Below are positions 1-8,312 of a stretch of DNA of 19,812 nucleotides, in pieces. This stretch comes from Pseudomonadota bacterium (GTDB lineage Bacteria; Pseudomonadota; Alphaproteobacteria; Rhizobiales; Hyphomicrobiaceae): contig JAEWIJ010000080.1 in the NCBI GenBank assembly GCA_023387235.1, positions 1-19,812 of the forward strand, written 5' to 3'. The notes beneath the pieces are model-generated. The model was not told where the DNA came from, searched no databases, and saw only the letters and a list, made by a program, of their open reading frames with translations. Each line of letters begins with the position of its first letter. Positions within the stretch are counted from its first letter, which is position 1. The position numbers and the translations under genes are program-made.

Positions 1-223
1 CCCTAACCCTCTGCCCGCGAAGAACGGGGAGAGGGGGAAGAAAGTGCGCCACTTCCTGAGCGCGCGACTGCGCGCCGGCCGGTAGGCTGCAGGGGAGCTT
101 GCTGAAACGTCGGCGTTTGCCGCCGCCCCTCACCCCGACCATCTCCCCGTGAAGAGCGGAGAGAGGGGGAAGAAAGTGCGCCACTTCATGAGCGCGCGAC
201 TGCGCGCCGGCCATTAGGCCGTC
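1..223. repeat. Tandem GC-rich intergenic repeat, period 132
   Basis: Bases 19-87 and 151-219 are direct copies about 69 bases long with about five differences, offset by exactly 132. Each copy contains two small inverted repeats; in the first, AAGTG/CACTT is followed by GCGCGC/GCGCGC around a GACT loop (60-75). Between them, 93-150 matches 18643-18700 near the other end of the window at about 53 of 58 positions. The opening bases 1-40 resemble the 3' half of that same unit. The stretch lies downstream of the minus-strand glyoxalase-like gene and holds no gene that I can see. It resembles the palindromic intergenic repeats (REP/BIME-like) common in Hyphomicrobiales; that family link is from memory. 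It may continue beyond the left edge. Confidence 0.85.
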
Positions 224-877
224 CTAAACAAGGAAAGGATTACTTTCCCGCTCCATCCCGAACTGGCCCATGGGGCCGTGGCCGCAGATGAAGGCGATCT
301 CGTCGCCGAGCGGGAAAAGCTTGGTTTTGATCGCGTTGATCAGTGCGTCGTGATCGCCATAGGGGAAGTCGGTGCGGCCGATGGAGCCGCGGAAGATGAC
401 GTCGCCGACGAGGGCAAAACGGTTCGGGCGATTGACATAGACGAGCGAGCCCGGCGAGTGGCCGGGGCAATGGAAGATCTCGAAGTCGTGGCCGCCGATC
501 GTCAGCGTCTCGCCCTCGCTCATCCAGCGGTCGGAGGTGGCATTGCGGAGGCCAGTAAGGCCGTAGCGCGTCGCCTGCTCCTCGACGCCGTCCATGAGGA
601 ACTTGTCGGCGATGTGCGGACCTTCGATCTGGATGCCGAGCTTCTGTTTCAGCTCGGCGGCGCCGCCGACATGATCGAGGTGGCCGTGCGTGAGCACGAT
701 CTTCTCGACGGTCATGCCGACCTGGGCGATAGCGCCTTCGATGCGATCGACATCGCCGCCCGGATCGATGACGGCGCCGCGCTTCGTGGCCTCATCCCAA
801 ATGAGCGTGCAGTTCTGCTCGAAGGGCGTGACCTGGACGACGGCGGCCTTGAGACGATCTTCGGGGGCGGCGCTCAT
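224..877 (-). CDS. MBL-fold hydrolase, glyoxalase II-like (YcbL/GloC type)
   Basis: A 217-residue metallo-beta-lactamase-fold protein. The zinc ligands are visible: H64-x-H66-x-D68-H69 in the THGHLDH motif, H140 in GHSPGS, D159 in the VGDVIF segment and H200 near the C-terminus. The segment GDVIFRGSIGRTDFP and the ending GHGPMGQFGMERESNPFL closely follow the E. coli YcbL/GloC pattern. That family hydrolyses S-lactoylglutathione and related thioesters in the cytoplasm, the second step of methylglyoxal detoxification. The start is chosen because AAGGAGA precedes this ATG at good spacing; a longer in-frame extension upstream has no such support. It lies 76 bases downstream of an aldo/keto reductase gene on the same strand, probably in one transcript. 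The substrate is inferred; the fold is certain. Confidence 0.9.
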   Translation of the reverse strand: MSAAPEDRLKAAVVQVTPFEQNCTLIWDEATKRGAVIDPGGDVDRIEGAIAQVGMTVEKIVLTHGHLDHVGGAAELKQKLGIQIEGPHIADKFLMDGVEEQATRYGLTGLRNATSDRWMSEGETLTIGGHDFEIFHCPGHSPGSLVYVNRPNRFALVGDVIFRGSIGRTDFPYGDHDALINAIKTKLFPLGDEIAFICGHGPMGQFGMERESNPFLV

Positions 878-953
878 GCGTTCTCCTTGCTGTCGCGGAG
901 CCTGCCCCCTGCATAGCCGAAACGGCGGGAGCGTCCAGCCCGTTCCGTCCGTG

Positions 954-1787
954 TCAGAGCATTCCGAGCGGCGTCGCGCGCTTCGGTGGCGGGAAGGCCG
1001 CGTCGAGATCGGCAATGTCGTCCGCTGTCAGAGTGAGATCCGCGGCGACGAGATTTTCGCGCACGTGCTCGGGGCGCGAGGCCTTGGGAATCGCCACGAC
1101 GTGCGGGTGGCGCATGGTCCAGGCGAGCGCGATTGCGGCCGGGCTCACGCCGTGGCGCGCGGCGACCTTGGCGAGCGCGGCATTGCGCAGAATGCGGCCC
1201 TGGCCGAGCGGCGAATAGGCCATGACCATGATCTTCGCGTCGGCGCATTGCTGGATGAGGTCGAAGTCGATGCCGCGCGAGCCGAGGTGATAGAGCACCT
1301 GATCGGACACGCAGTTCTTGCCGTTCGGAACGCTCGCCAGCTCGTCGAGGTCATCGGGATCGAGGTTCGACACGCCCCATTGGCGGATCTTGCCGTCGGC
1401 TTTCAGGCGCTCGAACGCGCCGACCGTCTCGGCGAGCGGATACGAGCCGCGCCAGTGCAGGAGGTAGAGGTCGATGCGGTCGGTCTTGAGGCGTTTCAGG
1501 CTCCGCTCGCAGGCGGCGATTGTGCCGGCCTTCGAGGCATTGTGCGGGTAGACCTTCGAGACGATGAAGGCGTCGTCGCGGCGCCCTTTCACCGCGTCGG
1601 CGACGACCTCCTCGGCGCCGCCCTCGCCGTACATCTCGGCCGTGTCGACGAGCGTCATGCCGAGGTCGAGACCGAGCTTCAGCGCGTCCGCCTCGGCGCC
1701 GCGCTGGCCGCGCTGCTCGCCCATGTGCCAGGTGCCGAGGCCGAGCTGCGGGATGGTCTCGCCGCCTTTGAGTGTGACACGTCGCAT
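954..1787 (-). CDS. Aldo/keto reductase (YeaE-like)
   Basis: A 277-residue NADPH-dependent oxidoreductase of the aldo/keto reductase superfamily. The catalytic tetrad is readable as D48 (TLVDTAEMY), Y53, K78 (IVSKVYPHN) and H111 (YLLHWRGS). The cofactor region appears as WGVSNLD and, near the C-terminus, IPKASRPEHVREN. The N-terminal GLGTWHMGEQ, the YHLGSRGIDFDL segment and the AFPPPKRATPLGML ending are strongly reminiscent of E. coli YeaE, an enzyme reported to reduce methylglyoxal. The start has a strong AGGAGGAG site a few bases upstream. It sits between the AEC permease and the glyoxalase-like gene with gaps of 67 and 76 bases, all on the minus strand. True substrates cannot be read from sequence; methylglyoxal or another small aldehyde is the inference. 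Confidence 0.92.
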   Translation of the reverse strand: MRRVTLKGGETIPQLGLGTWHMGEQRGQRGAEADALKLGLDLGMTLVDTAEMYGEGGAEEVVADAVKGRRDDAFIVSKVYPHNASKAGTIAACERSLKRLKTDRIDLYLLHWRGSYPLAETVGAFERLKADGKIRQWGVSNLDPDDLDELASVPNGKNCVSDQVLYHLGSRGIDFDLIQQCADAKIMVMAYSPLGQGRILRNAALAKVAARHGVSPAAIALAWTMRHPHVVAIPKASRPEHVRENLVAADLTLTADDIADLDAAFPPPKRATPLGML

Positions 1788-1854
1788 GGGTTTCTCCTCC
1801 TGCGTTCGCGCTTGCCGCAGCATCGCACTTTTCGCGCGACGGCGCATCCCGGCG

Positions 1855-2772
1855 TCAGAAGAGACGCGTGGCGATGATCCAGCCGGTGACGAAGATCGGC
1901 GACAAGGCCGTCGAGACGACGACGGCGGTCGAGATGAACTCGCTCTCGCGTTTGTACTCGGCGGCGAAGATCGCAATGAGCACGCCGACGGGCGTCGCGG
2001 CCGCGACGACGATCACGTCCTGCACGTCGCGCGGCAGACCCATGGCGACGCAGATGCCCCAGGTGATGACGGGTGCCGCGATGAATTTCAGGAACAGGAT
2101 GAGAGTCTGGGGGACCAGCTCCAGCCGGAGCGATTTGGCGGCGGCGATCTGGGCGCCGAGCGTGTAGAGCGCGAGCGGCGTGAAGATCGAGCCGAGGAAC
2201 TGCATGGGCTGCGAGACGACGGTCGGCAGCTCGACCTGGAAGCCGCGCAGCGTGAGGCCGATCACGACGGAGGGAATGAGCGGTGTCTCGAAGGCCGTCT
2301 TGAGCTTGGCGAGCTTGCTGCCGCCGGCGGGCGCCATGAGGGCGACGCCGACCGTGCAGACGAGCACGGCCATGAGGGCGGTCAGAACGGACTGATAGAT
2401 GAGGTATTCCGACCCGAAGGCGAGCTGCGTCACGGGAATGCCGAAGAAGCCGACGTTCGCGTAGGCCGTGCCGAGGCCCATGACCGGGCCGAGGGATTTA
2501 CGCTGGCGGAAGAGGATGACGAGCAGCCAGCCGAGCGGGATCAGGATCATGAACTGCACGAGGCCGAAGTAGACGACCGGCCAGATCACCGAGAGCGGCT
2601 GCTTCCCCGATGAGAGGAAGTGGATCAGGAACGCCGGCATGACGACGTAGACCTGAATCCGGTTGAGCGTCGGCACGTCGAGATTGAGGCGGCCTTGCAG
2701 GGCCCAGCCGAGCGCAACGAGCGCGATAATGGGAAGCGTGACCCGGGTCAGAATGTCGGTGAAGAGGTCCAT
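1855..2772 (-). CDS. AEC-family permease (auxin efflux carrier type)
   Basis: A 305-residue, very hydrophobic protein with about ten transmembrane segments in two halves, separated by a polar loop near residues 150-165 (GGSKLAKLKTAF). The family motif TAYANVGFFGIP is present in the first half, and paired hydrophobic helices near the C-terminus carry AAATPVGVLIAIFAAEY. AEC carriers (Mem_trans family) export or exchange small organic anions across the inner membrane; bacterial members include malonate and malate carriers. The ATG was chosen because the ORF upstream has only a TTG and no similarity to family N-termini; the ribosome site is weak. It is first in the minus-strand group and divergent from ccrM across about 300 bases. 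The substrate is unknown. Confidence 0.9.
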   Translation of the reverse strand: MDLFTDILTRVTLPIIALVALGWALQGRLNLDVPTLNRIQVYVVMPAFLIHFLSSGKQPLSVIWPVVYFGLVQFMILIPLGWLLVILFRQRKSLGPVMGLGTAYANVGFFGIPVTQLAFGSEYLIYQSVLTALMAVLVCTVGVALMAPAGGSKLAKLKTAFETPLIPSVVIGLTLRGFQVELPTVVSQPMQFLGSIFTPLALYTLGAQIAAAKSLRLELVPQTLILFLKFIAAPVITWGICVAMGLPRDVQDVIVVAAATPVGVLIAIFAAEYKRESEFISTAVVVSTALSPIFVTGWIIATRLF

Positions 2773-2947
2773 TGGGCCCAGGTCAAAGATCGGCTGACGG
2801 CTGATAGCTTCGAGGCTTCGGGCCGGCAAGCGCGAATAGACGGCAGGCGCGGCAACTTTTGCGTCGGCGATGCAACTGAGTTCGCCATTCGTTCGACCTA
2901 TTCGCGTGCGCGTATAGTGTCTCCGCTGCAGCGCTTCGGGGCGTCGG

Positions 2948-2963
2948 TTTACGGCGCCTTAAC
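2948..2963 (+). promoter_or_regulatory. CtrA-like box upstream of ccrM
   Basis: The sequence reads TTTA, then seven bases (cggcgcc), then TTAAC. This differs from the CtrA consensus TTAA-N7-TTAAC at one position. It lies about 110 bases before the ccrM start and about 175 bases before the divergent permease start. In Caulobacter the master regulator CtrA activates ccrM through such a box, so location and spacing fit. No convincing -10 hexamer was identified, and binding is inferred. Confidence 0.55.
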
Positions 2964-3073
2964 CTTGAAGGGGCAGGCTCTCGACAGCCTGATGGGCATT
3001 GCCTGTCGGCTCAGGTGTGGGCCAACCTGCGCTGCGGATCGGTGCGTGGTTGTCAGTTCGAGAGTGGCGTTTC

Positions 3074-4210
3074 ATGAGCGTTCGTCGTGCGCGTGGTGTT
3101 GCGAGAGTCGATTCGATCCTGGTCGGGGATTGCCTCGCCGAGCTGAAGAAGCTCCCGGATGCGAGCGTCGATCTCGTCTTCGCCGATCCTCCCTACAACC
3201 TGCAGCTCGATGGCGATCTGTTGAGGCCGAACAACACGGTCGTCGATGGCGTCGACGATGCCTGGGACAAGTTCGATACCTTCGAGGCCTATGACCGCTT
3301 CACGCGCGCGTGGCTCGCGGAGTGCCGGCGCATTCTGAAGCCGGATGGCGCGATCTGGGTCATCGGCTCCTATCACAATGTCTTCCGCCTCGGCGTGGCG
3401 CTGCAGGACCTCGGGTTCTGGATCCAGAACGACGTCATCTGGCGCAAGACGAACCCCATGCCGAATTTTCGCGGCAAGCGCTTCACGAACGCGCACGAGA
3501 CGCTCATCTGGGCGGGCCGTGATCGCAAGGCGCGCGTGACCTTCAACTACGAGGCCATGAAGGCGGGGAACGACGACCTGCAGATGCGCTCGGACTGGCT
3601 GTTCCCGATCTGCTCGGGGCCGGAGCGCCTGAAGGACGACGGCGGCCGCAAGGCTCATCCGACGCAGAAGCCGGAAGCGCTGCTCCATCGCGTGCTGCTC
3701 GCCTCGACGCGGCGCGGCGATGTGGTGCTCGATCCGTTCTTCGGGACGGGGACGACGGGCGCGGTCGCGCGCCGTCTCGGGCGCCACTACATCGGCATCG
3801 AGCGCGACACCGACTATGCGGCGGCGGCGCGCGAGCGCATTGCGCGCATCAGGCCGCTGGCGCCGGTCGATCTCGAGACCATGCGCTCGAAGCGGGCCGA
3901 GCCGCGCATTCCTTTCGGCACCATCATCGAACTCGGGATTCTCGATCCGGGCACGCGCCTCACGGATGAGAAGGGCCGCCATTGGGCACACGTACGCGCG
4001 GACGGGACGCTCGTGCTCGATGGCGGCTCGGCTCAGCAGGGCTCGATCCATCGCCTCGGCGCGGCCGTGCAGGGCAAGGCCGCGTGCAATGGCTGGACGT
4101 TCTGGCACCACGAGGTCGAGGGCAAGCTGATGCCGATCGACTCACTTCGCGAACTGGCGCGGCGCCAGCTCGCGGTCGTGCCGCCGCAACCCGTCGTCGC
4201 GGCTGAATGA
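3074..4210 (+). CDS. Cell-cycle DNA adenine methyltransferase CcrM (GANTC)
   Basis: A 378-residue beta-class N6-adenine methyltransferase. DPPY (residues 38-41) is the catalytic motif and DPFFGTGTTG (from residue 220) is the AdoMet-binding motif. Between them lie segments typical of CcrM, such as WVIGSYHN, RKTNPMPNF and KAHPTQKPEALL. After residue about 275, the extension GSKRAEPRIPFGTI-like to CNGWTFWHHEVEG is the C-terminal DNA-recognition domain characteristic of CcrM. CcrM methylates GANTC late in the cell cycle and is essential in several alphaproteobacteria. The ATG is preferred over an upstream in-frame TTG because it fits family N-termini, although the ribosome site is weak. A CtrA-like box lies upstream, and two abutting GANTC sites fall in codons 11-14. 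The gene appears monocistronic. Confidence 0.96.
   Translation: MSVRRARGVARVDSILVGDCLAELKKLPDASVDLVFADPPYNLQLDGDLLRPNNTVVDGVDDAWDKFDTFEAYDRFTRAWLAECRRILKPDGAIWVIGSYHNVFRLGVALQDLGFWIQNDVIWRKTNPMPNFRGKRFTNAHETLIWAGRDRKARVTFNYEAMKAGNDDLQMRSDWLFPICSGPERLKDDGGRKAHPTQKPEALLHRVLLASTRRGDVVLDPFFGTGTTGAVARRLGRHYIGIERDTDYAAAARERIARIRPLAPVDLETMRSKRAEPRIPFGTIIELGILDPGTRLTDEKGRHWAHVRADGTLVLDGGSAQQGSIHRLGAAVQGKAACNGWTFWHHEVEGKLMPIDSLRELARRQLAVVPPQPVVAAE
3105..3114. promoter_or_regulatory. Two abutting GANTC methylation sites in the start of ccrM
   Basis: GAGTC (3105-3109) is followed without a gap by GATTC (3110-3114), inside codons 11-14 of ccrM. Both are CcrM substrates. In Caulobacter, methylation of GANTC sites in the ccrM leader contributes to shutting off its transcription. 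Here the sites fall just within the reading frame, so an equivalent autoregulatory role is an inference. Confidence 0.5.
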
Positions 4211-4268
4211 ATGGGCGCGCGTCGTCGCGGACACGCGCCTCTATGCAGCGGATTGGTCCGGCCGACGC

Positions 4269-4595
4269 CTACTTGGACTCGCTCTGGATCTGTGATGCCG
4301 CGGTCTCGAGGAAGCGCATCATGGCCTCGCGGATCTCAGTGTCCGGGACCGAGAGGCTATTGGCATCAAAATCGGCGCGGATTTTCCTAAAGACGTCATC
4401 GTCGCCTTTCTCGGCGAGATCGGCCTTTCGCACAGCTTTGACATAGTCTTCGACGGCTGGACCGGAGAGTCCGAGCTTGGCGGCAGCCCACTCGGCGATC
4501 ATTTTATTGCGACGGGACTCGGCCTTGAACTTCACATCCTGATCCAACGCGAACTTCTTCTCGAAAGCATTCTTCCGTTCGTCGAACGTCGTCAT
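4269..4595 (-). CDS. F1-ATPase inhibitor subunit zeta (DUF1476)
   Basis: A 108-residue, highly charged, predicted all-helical protein. It starts MTTFDERKNAFEKKFALDQDVKFKAESRRNK and continues with WAAAKLGLSG and DDDVFRKIRADFD, the pattern of the DUF1476 family. The Paracoccus denitrificans member is the zeta subunit, whose N-terminal region inserts into F1 and blocks ATP hydrolysis by the F1Fo ATP synthase. Length is as expected for the family. The ATG used has GGAGAG eight to nine bases upstream; an upstream in-frame extension lacks family similarity. It is convergent with ccrM and divergent from purC. I recall this gene near purine genes in other alphaproteobacteria. The biochemical role is by family. 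Confidence 0.93.
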   Translation of the reverse strand: MTTFDERKNAFEKKFALDQDVKFKAESRRNKMIAEWAAAKLGLSGPAVEDYVKAVRKADLAEKGDDDVFRKIRADFDANSLSVPDTEIREAMMRFLETAASQIQSESK

Positions 4596-4931
4596 GTGGC
4601 TCTCCGGTTGCATCAGCGTTGCCGGCATGTCACTGCCGGTTGTCGGATCTCAGGTCCGCCCTGCTGGGTAGCAGGCATATCGTGAGCAATACGGCCAAAT
4701 CAACCATGTGCCCATTGTGAACGTTGTACATTGTGGGCGGCCAGGGGTCCTCGTTGTTTCCGCCGGGCGGTTCGGATAATCTCAGGACCACGGGCTGACA
4801 TGAGCGAAAGGGGCTGTGCGCGCCGCGCTAGCCAGGGCCGAGCCGGGTGCACCGGTTTGGTGAACTGGCAGTGGAGCGCGCCGCGACCGAAGACCCGGAT
4901 CACTGAGCGATTCCACGAAGGAACGATGAAA
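4596..4931. other. Divergent intergenic region between zeta inhibitor gene and purC
   Basis: No gene is supported in these 336 bases. Two perfect six-base-pair hairpins lie on the zeta-gene side: CCGGCA/TGCCGG (4622-4639) and CCTGCT/AGCAGG with a GGGT loop (4660-4675). CATTGTG occurs twice in direct orientation at 4713-4719 and 4729-4735, flanking an AACGTT palindrome, and could be an operator. A GANTC site (GATTC) lies at 4909-4913, just before the purC Shine-Dalgarno. I recognise no riboswitch here. Confidence 0.5.
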
Positions 4932-5720
4932 ATGAACAGGCGGCGTCGCATCTACGAGGGCAAGGCGAAGGTGCTCTACGAGGGTCCGGAGCCGGGGACC
5001 CTGATCCAGCATTTCAAGGACGACGCGACCGCGTTCAACGCCAAGAAGCATGCGTTGATTGACGGCAAGGGCGTGCTCAACAACCGGATCTCCGAGTACA
5101 TCTTCCAGCGGCTCGGCGAGATCGGCGTGCCGACGCACTTCATCAAGCGCCTCAACATGCGCGAGCAGCTCATCCGAGAGGTCGAGATCATCCCGCTCGA
5201 GGTGGTGGTGCGTAATGTGGCGGCGGGGTCGCTGGCGTCGCGCCTGGGCCTCGACGAGGGCAGTGCGCTGCCGCGCTCGATCGTCGAGTTCTACTACAAG
5301 AACGACAAGCTCAACGACCCGATGGTCTCGGAGGAGCATATCACGGCCTTCGGCTGGGCGACGCCCGCCGAGATCGACGAAGTCATGCAGATGGCGCTGC
5401 GCATCAATGACTTCCTCGTCGGCCTGTTCCTCGGCATCGGTATCCGGCTCGTCGACTTCAAGATCGAGTTCGGGCGCCTCTGGGAGCAGAACGACAACAT
5501 GCGGATCGTGCTGGCCGACGAGATCAGCCCGGACTGCTGCCGCCTGTGGGATACGACGAGCGGCGACAAGATGGACAAGGACCGTTTCCGCCAGGACCTC
5601 GGCGGCCTCATCGAGGCCTATCAGGAGGTCGCGCGCCGCCTCGGGGTTCTCACCGAGAACCCGCGGCCGAAGGGATCGGGCCCGGTGCTCGTGTCGACGA
5701 ACGGCATGAAGCCCAATTGA
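4932..5720 (+). CDS. purC: SAICAR synthetase (phosphoribosylaminoimidazole-succinocarboxamide synthase)
   Basis: A 262-residue enzyme that joins CAIR and aspartate using ATP, a step of de novo purine synthesis in the cytoplasm. The N-terminal nucleotide-binding segment MNRRRRIYEGKAKVLYEG, the LEVVVRNVAAGSLASRLG block, FYYKNDKLNDP, and the DEISPDCCRLWD signature are all intact. Two in-frame ATGs lie six bases apart (4926 and 4932). The downstream one is preferred because AAGGA (4918-4922) is nine bases before it but only three before the first, and because family proteins begin MNRRRR. The C-terminal tail after RRLGVL is somewhat longer than in E. coli. An intrinsic terminator follows, so no purS/purQ/purL is co-transcribed here. 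Confidence 0.97.
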   Translation: MNRRRRIYEGKAKVLYEGPEPGTLIQHFKDDATAFNAKKHALIDGKGVLNNRISEYIFQRLGEIGVPTHFIKRLNMREQLIREVEIIPLEVVVRNVAAGSLASRLGLDEGSALPRSIVEFYYKNDKLNDPMVSEEHITAFGWATPAEIDEVMQMALRINDFLVGLFLGIGIRLVDFKIEFGRLWEQNDNMRIVLADEISPDCCRLWDTTSGDKMDKDRFRQDLGGLIEAYQEVARRLGVLTENPRPKGSGPVLVSTNGMKPN

Positions 5721-5744
5721 CTGGTGATTGTGAAATCATGACGG

Positions 5745-5782
5745 AAAGCCGGGACTCCATCGAACGGGGTGCCCGGCTTTTT
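5745..5782 (+). terminator. Intrinsic terminator after purC
   Basis: AAAGCCGGG (5745-5753) pairs with CCCGGCTTT (5772-5780), the inner ACTCC/GGGGT extends the stem with one wobble and one bulged G, and the stem ends in TTTTT. It begins 25 bases after the purC stop codon and separates purC from nuoD. Confidence 0.9.
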
Positions 5783-5877
5783 CATTTGGGCGGGTCGGGA
5801 TCGCGCAATTGACGCGTTGCCATGGCCGGGCGGTCTGAGGTATCGAGCGGTTAGAAATCTTATAAGGACACGTGCCC

Positions 5878-7068
5878 GTGGCCGAGACCGAGATCCGACC
5901 GTTCAACATCAACTTCGGGCCGCAGCATCCGGCCGCGCACGGCGTTCTTCGCCTCGTGCTGGAGCTCGACGGCGAGGTGGTCGAGCGCGTCGATCCGCAC
6001 ATTGGCCTCCTGCACCGCGGCACCGAGAAGCTGATCGAGCATAAGTCCTACCTCCAGGCCATCGGCTACTTCGACCGCCTCGACTACGTGGCGCCGATGA
6101 ACCAGGAGCACGCCTTCTGCATGGCGGCGGAGAAGCTTCTGGAACTGACGATCCCGAAGCGCGCGCAGCTCATCCGCGTGCTCTATTCGGAGATCGGGCG
6201 CATTCTCTCGCACCTTCTCAATGTGACGACGCAGGCCATGGACGTCGGCGCGCTGACGCCGCCGCGCTGGGGCTTCGAGGAGCGCGAAAAGCTCATGGTG
6301 TTCTATGAGCGCGCATCGGGCTCGCGTATGCACGCGAAGTATTTCCGCATGGGCGGCGTGCATCAGGATCTGCCGCCCGAGCTGATCGCCGACATCCACG
6401 CGTGGTGCGATCCCTTTCTGAAGGTCTGCGACGATATCGAGGGCCTGCTGACGGACAACCGCATCTTCAAGCAGCGCAATGTCGACATCGGCACGTTCAC
6501 GATGGACGAGGCGTTCGCCTGGGGCATGTCTGGCGTCATGCTGCGCTCGACGGGCGTCGCCTGGGACCTGCGCCGCGCGCAGCCCTACGAGTGCTACTCC
6601 GAGCTCGAGTTCGACATTCCGATCGGCAAGAACGGCGACTGCTACGATCGCTACGTGATGCGCATGGTCGAGATGCGCGAATCCGCGCGGATCATGAAGC
6701 AGTGCTGCGAGAAGCTCGCCTCGGCCGAGGGGCAGGGCCCGCACGTCTCCGACGACAAGAAGGTCGTACCGCCGAAGCGGGCCGAGATGAAGCGCTCCAT
6801 GGAGGCGCTCATCCACCACTTCAAGCTCTACACGGAGGGCTTCCACGTGCCGCCGGGCGACGTCTATGCCGCGGTGGAAGCGCCCAAGGGCGAGTTCGGT
6901 GTCTATCTTGTCGCAGACGGCTCGAACAAGCCTTATCGCTGCAAGATCCGCGCGCCGGGATTCCCGCATCTTCAAGCACTTGACCCGTTCGGCAAGAAGC
7001 ACCTGCTCGCCGACGTCTCGGCCATCCTAGGGTCGTTCGACATCGTGTTCGGCGAGATCGACAGGTAG
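5878..7068 (+). CDS. nuoD: NADH-quinone oxidoreductase subunit D (complex I 49-kDa)
   Basis: A 396-residue peripheral-arm subunit of respiratory complex I that helps form the quinone-binding site at the membrane interface. NINFGPQHPAAHGVLRL carries the conserved quinone-site histidine; YFDRLDYVAPMNQEHAF, GSRMHAKYFRMGG, and the C-terminal FDIVFGEIDR are standard family blocks. Length equals typical alphaproteobacterial NuoD. GTG at 5872 and GTG at 5878 are both possible. The second is preferred because AAGGA (5864-5868) lies nine bases before it and the product then begins MAETEIRPFNINFG as in relatives. No nuoC precedes and no nuoE follows, which is unusual. The purC terminator just upstream implies its own promoter. 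Confidence 0.95.
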   Translation: MAETEIRPFNINFGPQHPAAHGVLRLVLELDGEVVERVDPHIGLLHRGTEKLIEHKSYLQAIGYFDRLDYVAPMNQEHAFCMAAEKLLELTIPKRAQLIRVLYSEIGRILSHLLNVTTQAMDVGALTPPRWGFEEREKLMVFYERASGSRMHAKYFRMGGVHQDLPPELIADIHAWCDPFLKVCDDIEGLLTDNRIFKQRNVDIGTFTMDEAFAWGMSGVMLRSTGVAWDLRRAQPYECYSELEFDIPIGKNGDCYDRYVMRMVEMRESARIMKQCCEKLASAEGQGPHVSDDKKVVPPKRAEMKRSMEALIHHFKLYTEGFHVPPGDVYAAVEAPKGEFGVYLVADGSNKPYRCKIRAPGFPHLQALDPFGKKHLLADVSAILGSFDIVFGEIDR

Positions 7069-7407
7069 GCATTCGCCGCCGCGCTCCCTACATGGGTCGA
7101 GGATTGCCGGGGCGCGGAAGGCTTCCGGGAACCATCGACGCGAGTGTCCGTTGACGGGGAAGGCCTGCAGCGCTTTGAAGAGCGCGGGGTTGCCGCCGGG
7201 TGCGGGCGCGGCAGAGGCTCGGGGGGCAGCTCAGCCATTTGGCCAGTCGCGCCGCATCATGCTTTCGTGGGACGCCTTCGGCCAAATTTAACCATAAAGC
7301 CCGACCAGGAGCACGCCGGATATTTAAGAGAGTATGACCGGCCTCGGCCACGGTGGGACTGCCGCGATAACCCGCGATTAAGAACAACACGTACACGTGC
7401 ATCGAGA
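7069..7407. other. Intergenic region between nuoD and esterase gene
   Basis: I see no supported gene in these 339 bases. The first two thirds are GC-rich, and the last third (about 7280-7400) is clearly more AT-rich, as expected of a promoter for the esterase gene. It includes ATAA-N7-TTAA at 7367-7381, a weak match to the CtrA box. No T-tracted terminator hairpin was found directly after nuoD. Confidence 0.4.
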
Positions 7408-8298
7408 ATGACTGAAAAGCAAAAAGATCTGAGCCTCATCATCCCCGGCAACCGCGTCGGCCTGCTGCTTTTACATGGCCTCGGTGGCACGCCCATGGAG
7501 CTGCGGTACGTGGCCTATGGCGTCGCGCGCGAGGGCTATACCGTCCACTGCCCGCTCGTTGCGGGGCATGGCGGCAGCGTCGATGATGTGGCGAAAACGA
7601 CTTGGCAGGATTGGTACGCGAGCGCGGAAGCCGCGCTGCATCGCATGCGTCAGGATTGCGACATCGTCTTCGTCGGCGGGCTTTCGGTCGGCGCGATCAC
7701 GGCCCTGCTGCTGGCAGCCCGCAATCCGAAGCTCGTGCAGGGAACGGTGTCGTTCGCGCCGATCTTCTGGCTGAACGGCTGGGTCATGCCCTGGTATGCC
7801 AAGCTCTTCGGGCTCGTGCACCACAAGTGGTTCGCCAACAAGCTCAAGTTCGAGGATGCCGAGCCGCACGGCATCAAGGACCCGCGCGTGCGTGATCTCA
7901 TCGCAAATGCCCTGAAGAGTGCCGACAACTCGGAGTCGGGATTGCCCTATACGCCGGGCGGCGCCGTGCTCGAGCACCGCTGGATGGTGAAGACGTTCCT
8001 GCGCGAGGCAGGCAAAGTCACCCAGCCGTCGCTGGTGCTCCATCCGCGCGAGGACGATCACGCCGACATCAACAACTCCGAGTTCCTGCAGCGGTCGCTC
8101 AGCGGCCGGGTGGAGCTCGTCGTGCTCGACGACAGCTATCACATCATCACGATCGACCGGCAGCGGCAGGTGGTTGTCGATCGCACGGTCTCGTTCATGA
8201 ACCAGGTCGTGGCCGAGATCGAAGCAGCCAAGCCCGTCGTGCGCGGTGAGCGCGCCAAGCCGGCGATCGAGGCAGCCTCGCGGGCGAGCCGCGTTTAA
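7408..8298 (+). CDS. Alpha/beta hydrolase, Est30-like carboxylesterase
   Basis: A 296-residue serine hydrolase. The oxyanion-hole motif LLLHGLGG is at residues 21-27, the nucleophile S93 lies in GLSVG, the acid is D216 or D217 (HPREDDHAD), and the base is H245 in DSYHIITIDRQ. The motif order and the H-x-IT-x-D ending resemble the Est30/YvaK carboxylesterase group (COG1647), which cleaves short- to medium-chain esters; the product here is longer by a C-terminal tail rich in Ala, Lys and Arg. There is no signal peptide, so it is probably cytoplasmic. The start is the first ATG consistent with the fold, but the ribosome site is weak. It is convergent with the Rnk-like pair only 14 bases away. 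The substrate is unknown. Confidence 0.9.
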   Translation: MTEKQKDLSLIIPGNRVGLLLLHGLGGTPMELRYVAYGVAREGYTVHCPLVAGHGGSVDDVAKTTWQDWYASAEAALHRMRQDCDIVFVGGLSVGAITALLLAARNPKLVQGTVSFAPIFWLNGWVMPWYAKLFGLVHHKWFANKLKFEDAEPHGIKDPRVRDLIANALKSADNSESGLPYTPGGAVLEHRWMVKTFLREAGKVTQPSLVLHPREDDHADINNSEFLQRSLSGRVELVVLDDSYHIITIDRQRQVVVDRTVSFMNQVVAEIEAAKPVVRGERAKPAIEAASRASRV

Positions 8299-8312
8299 GC
8301 GGCGGCACTCGA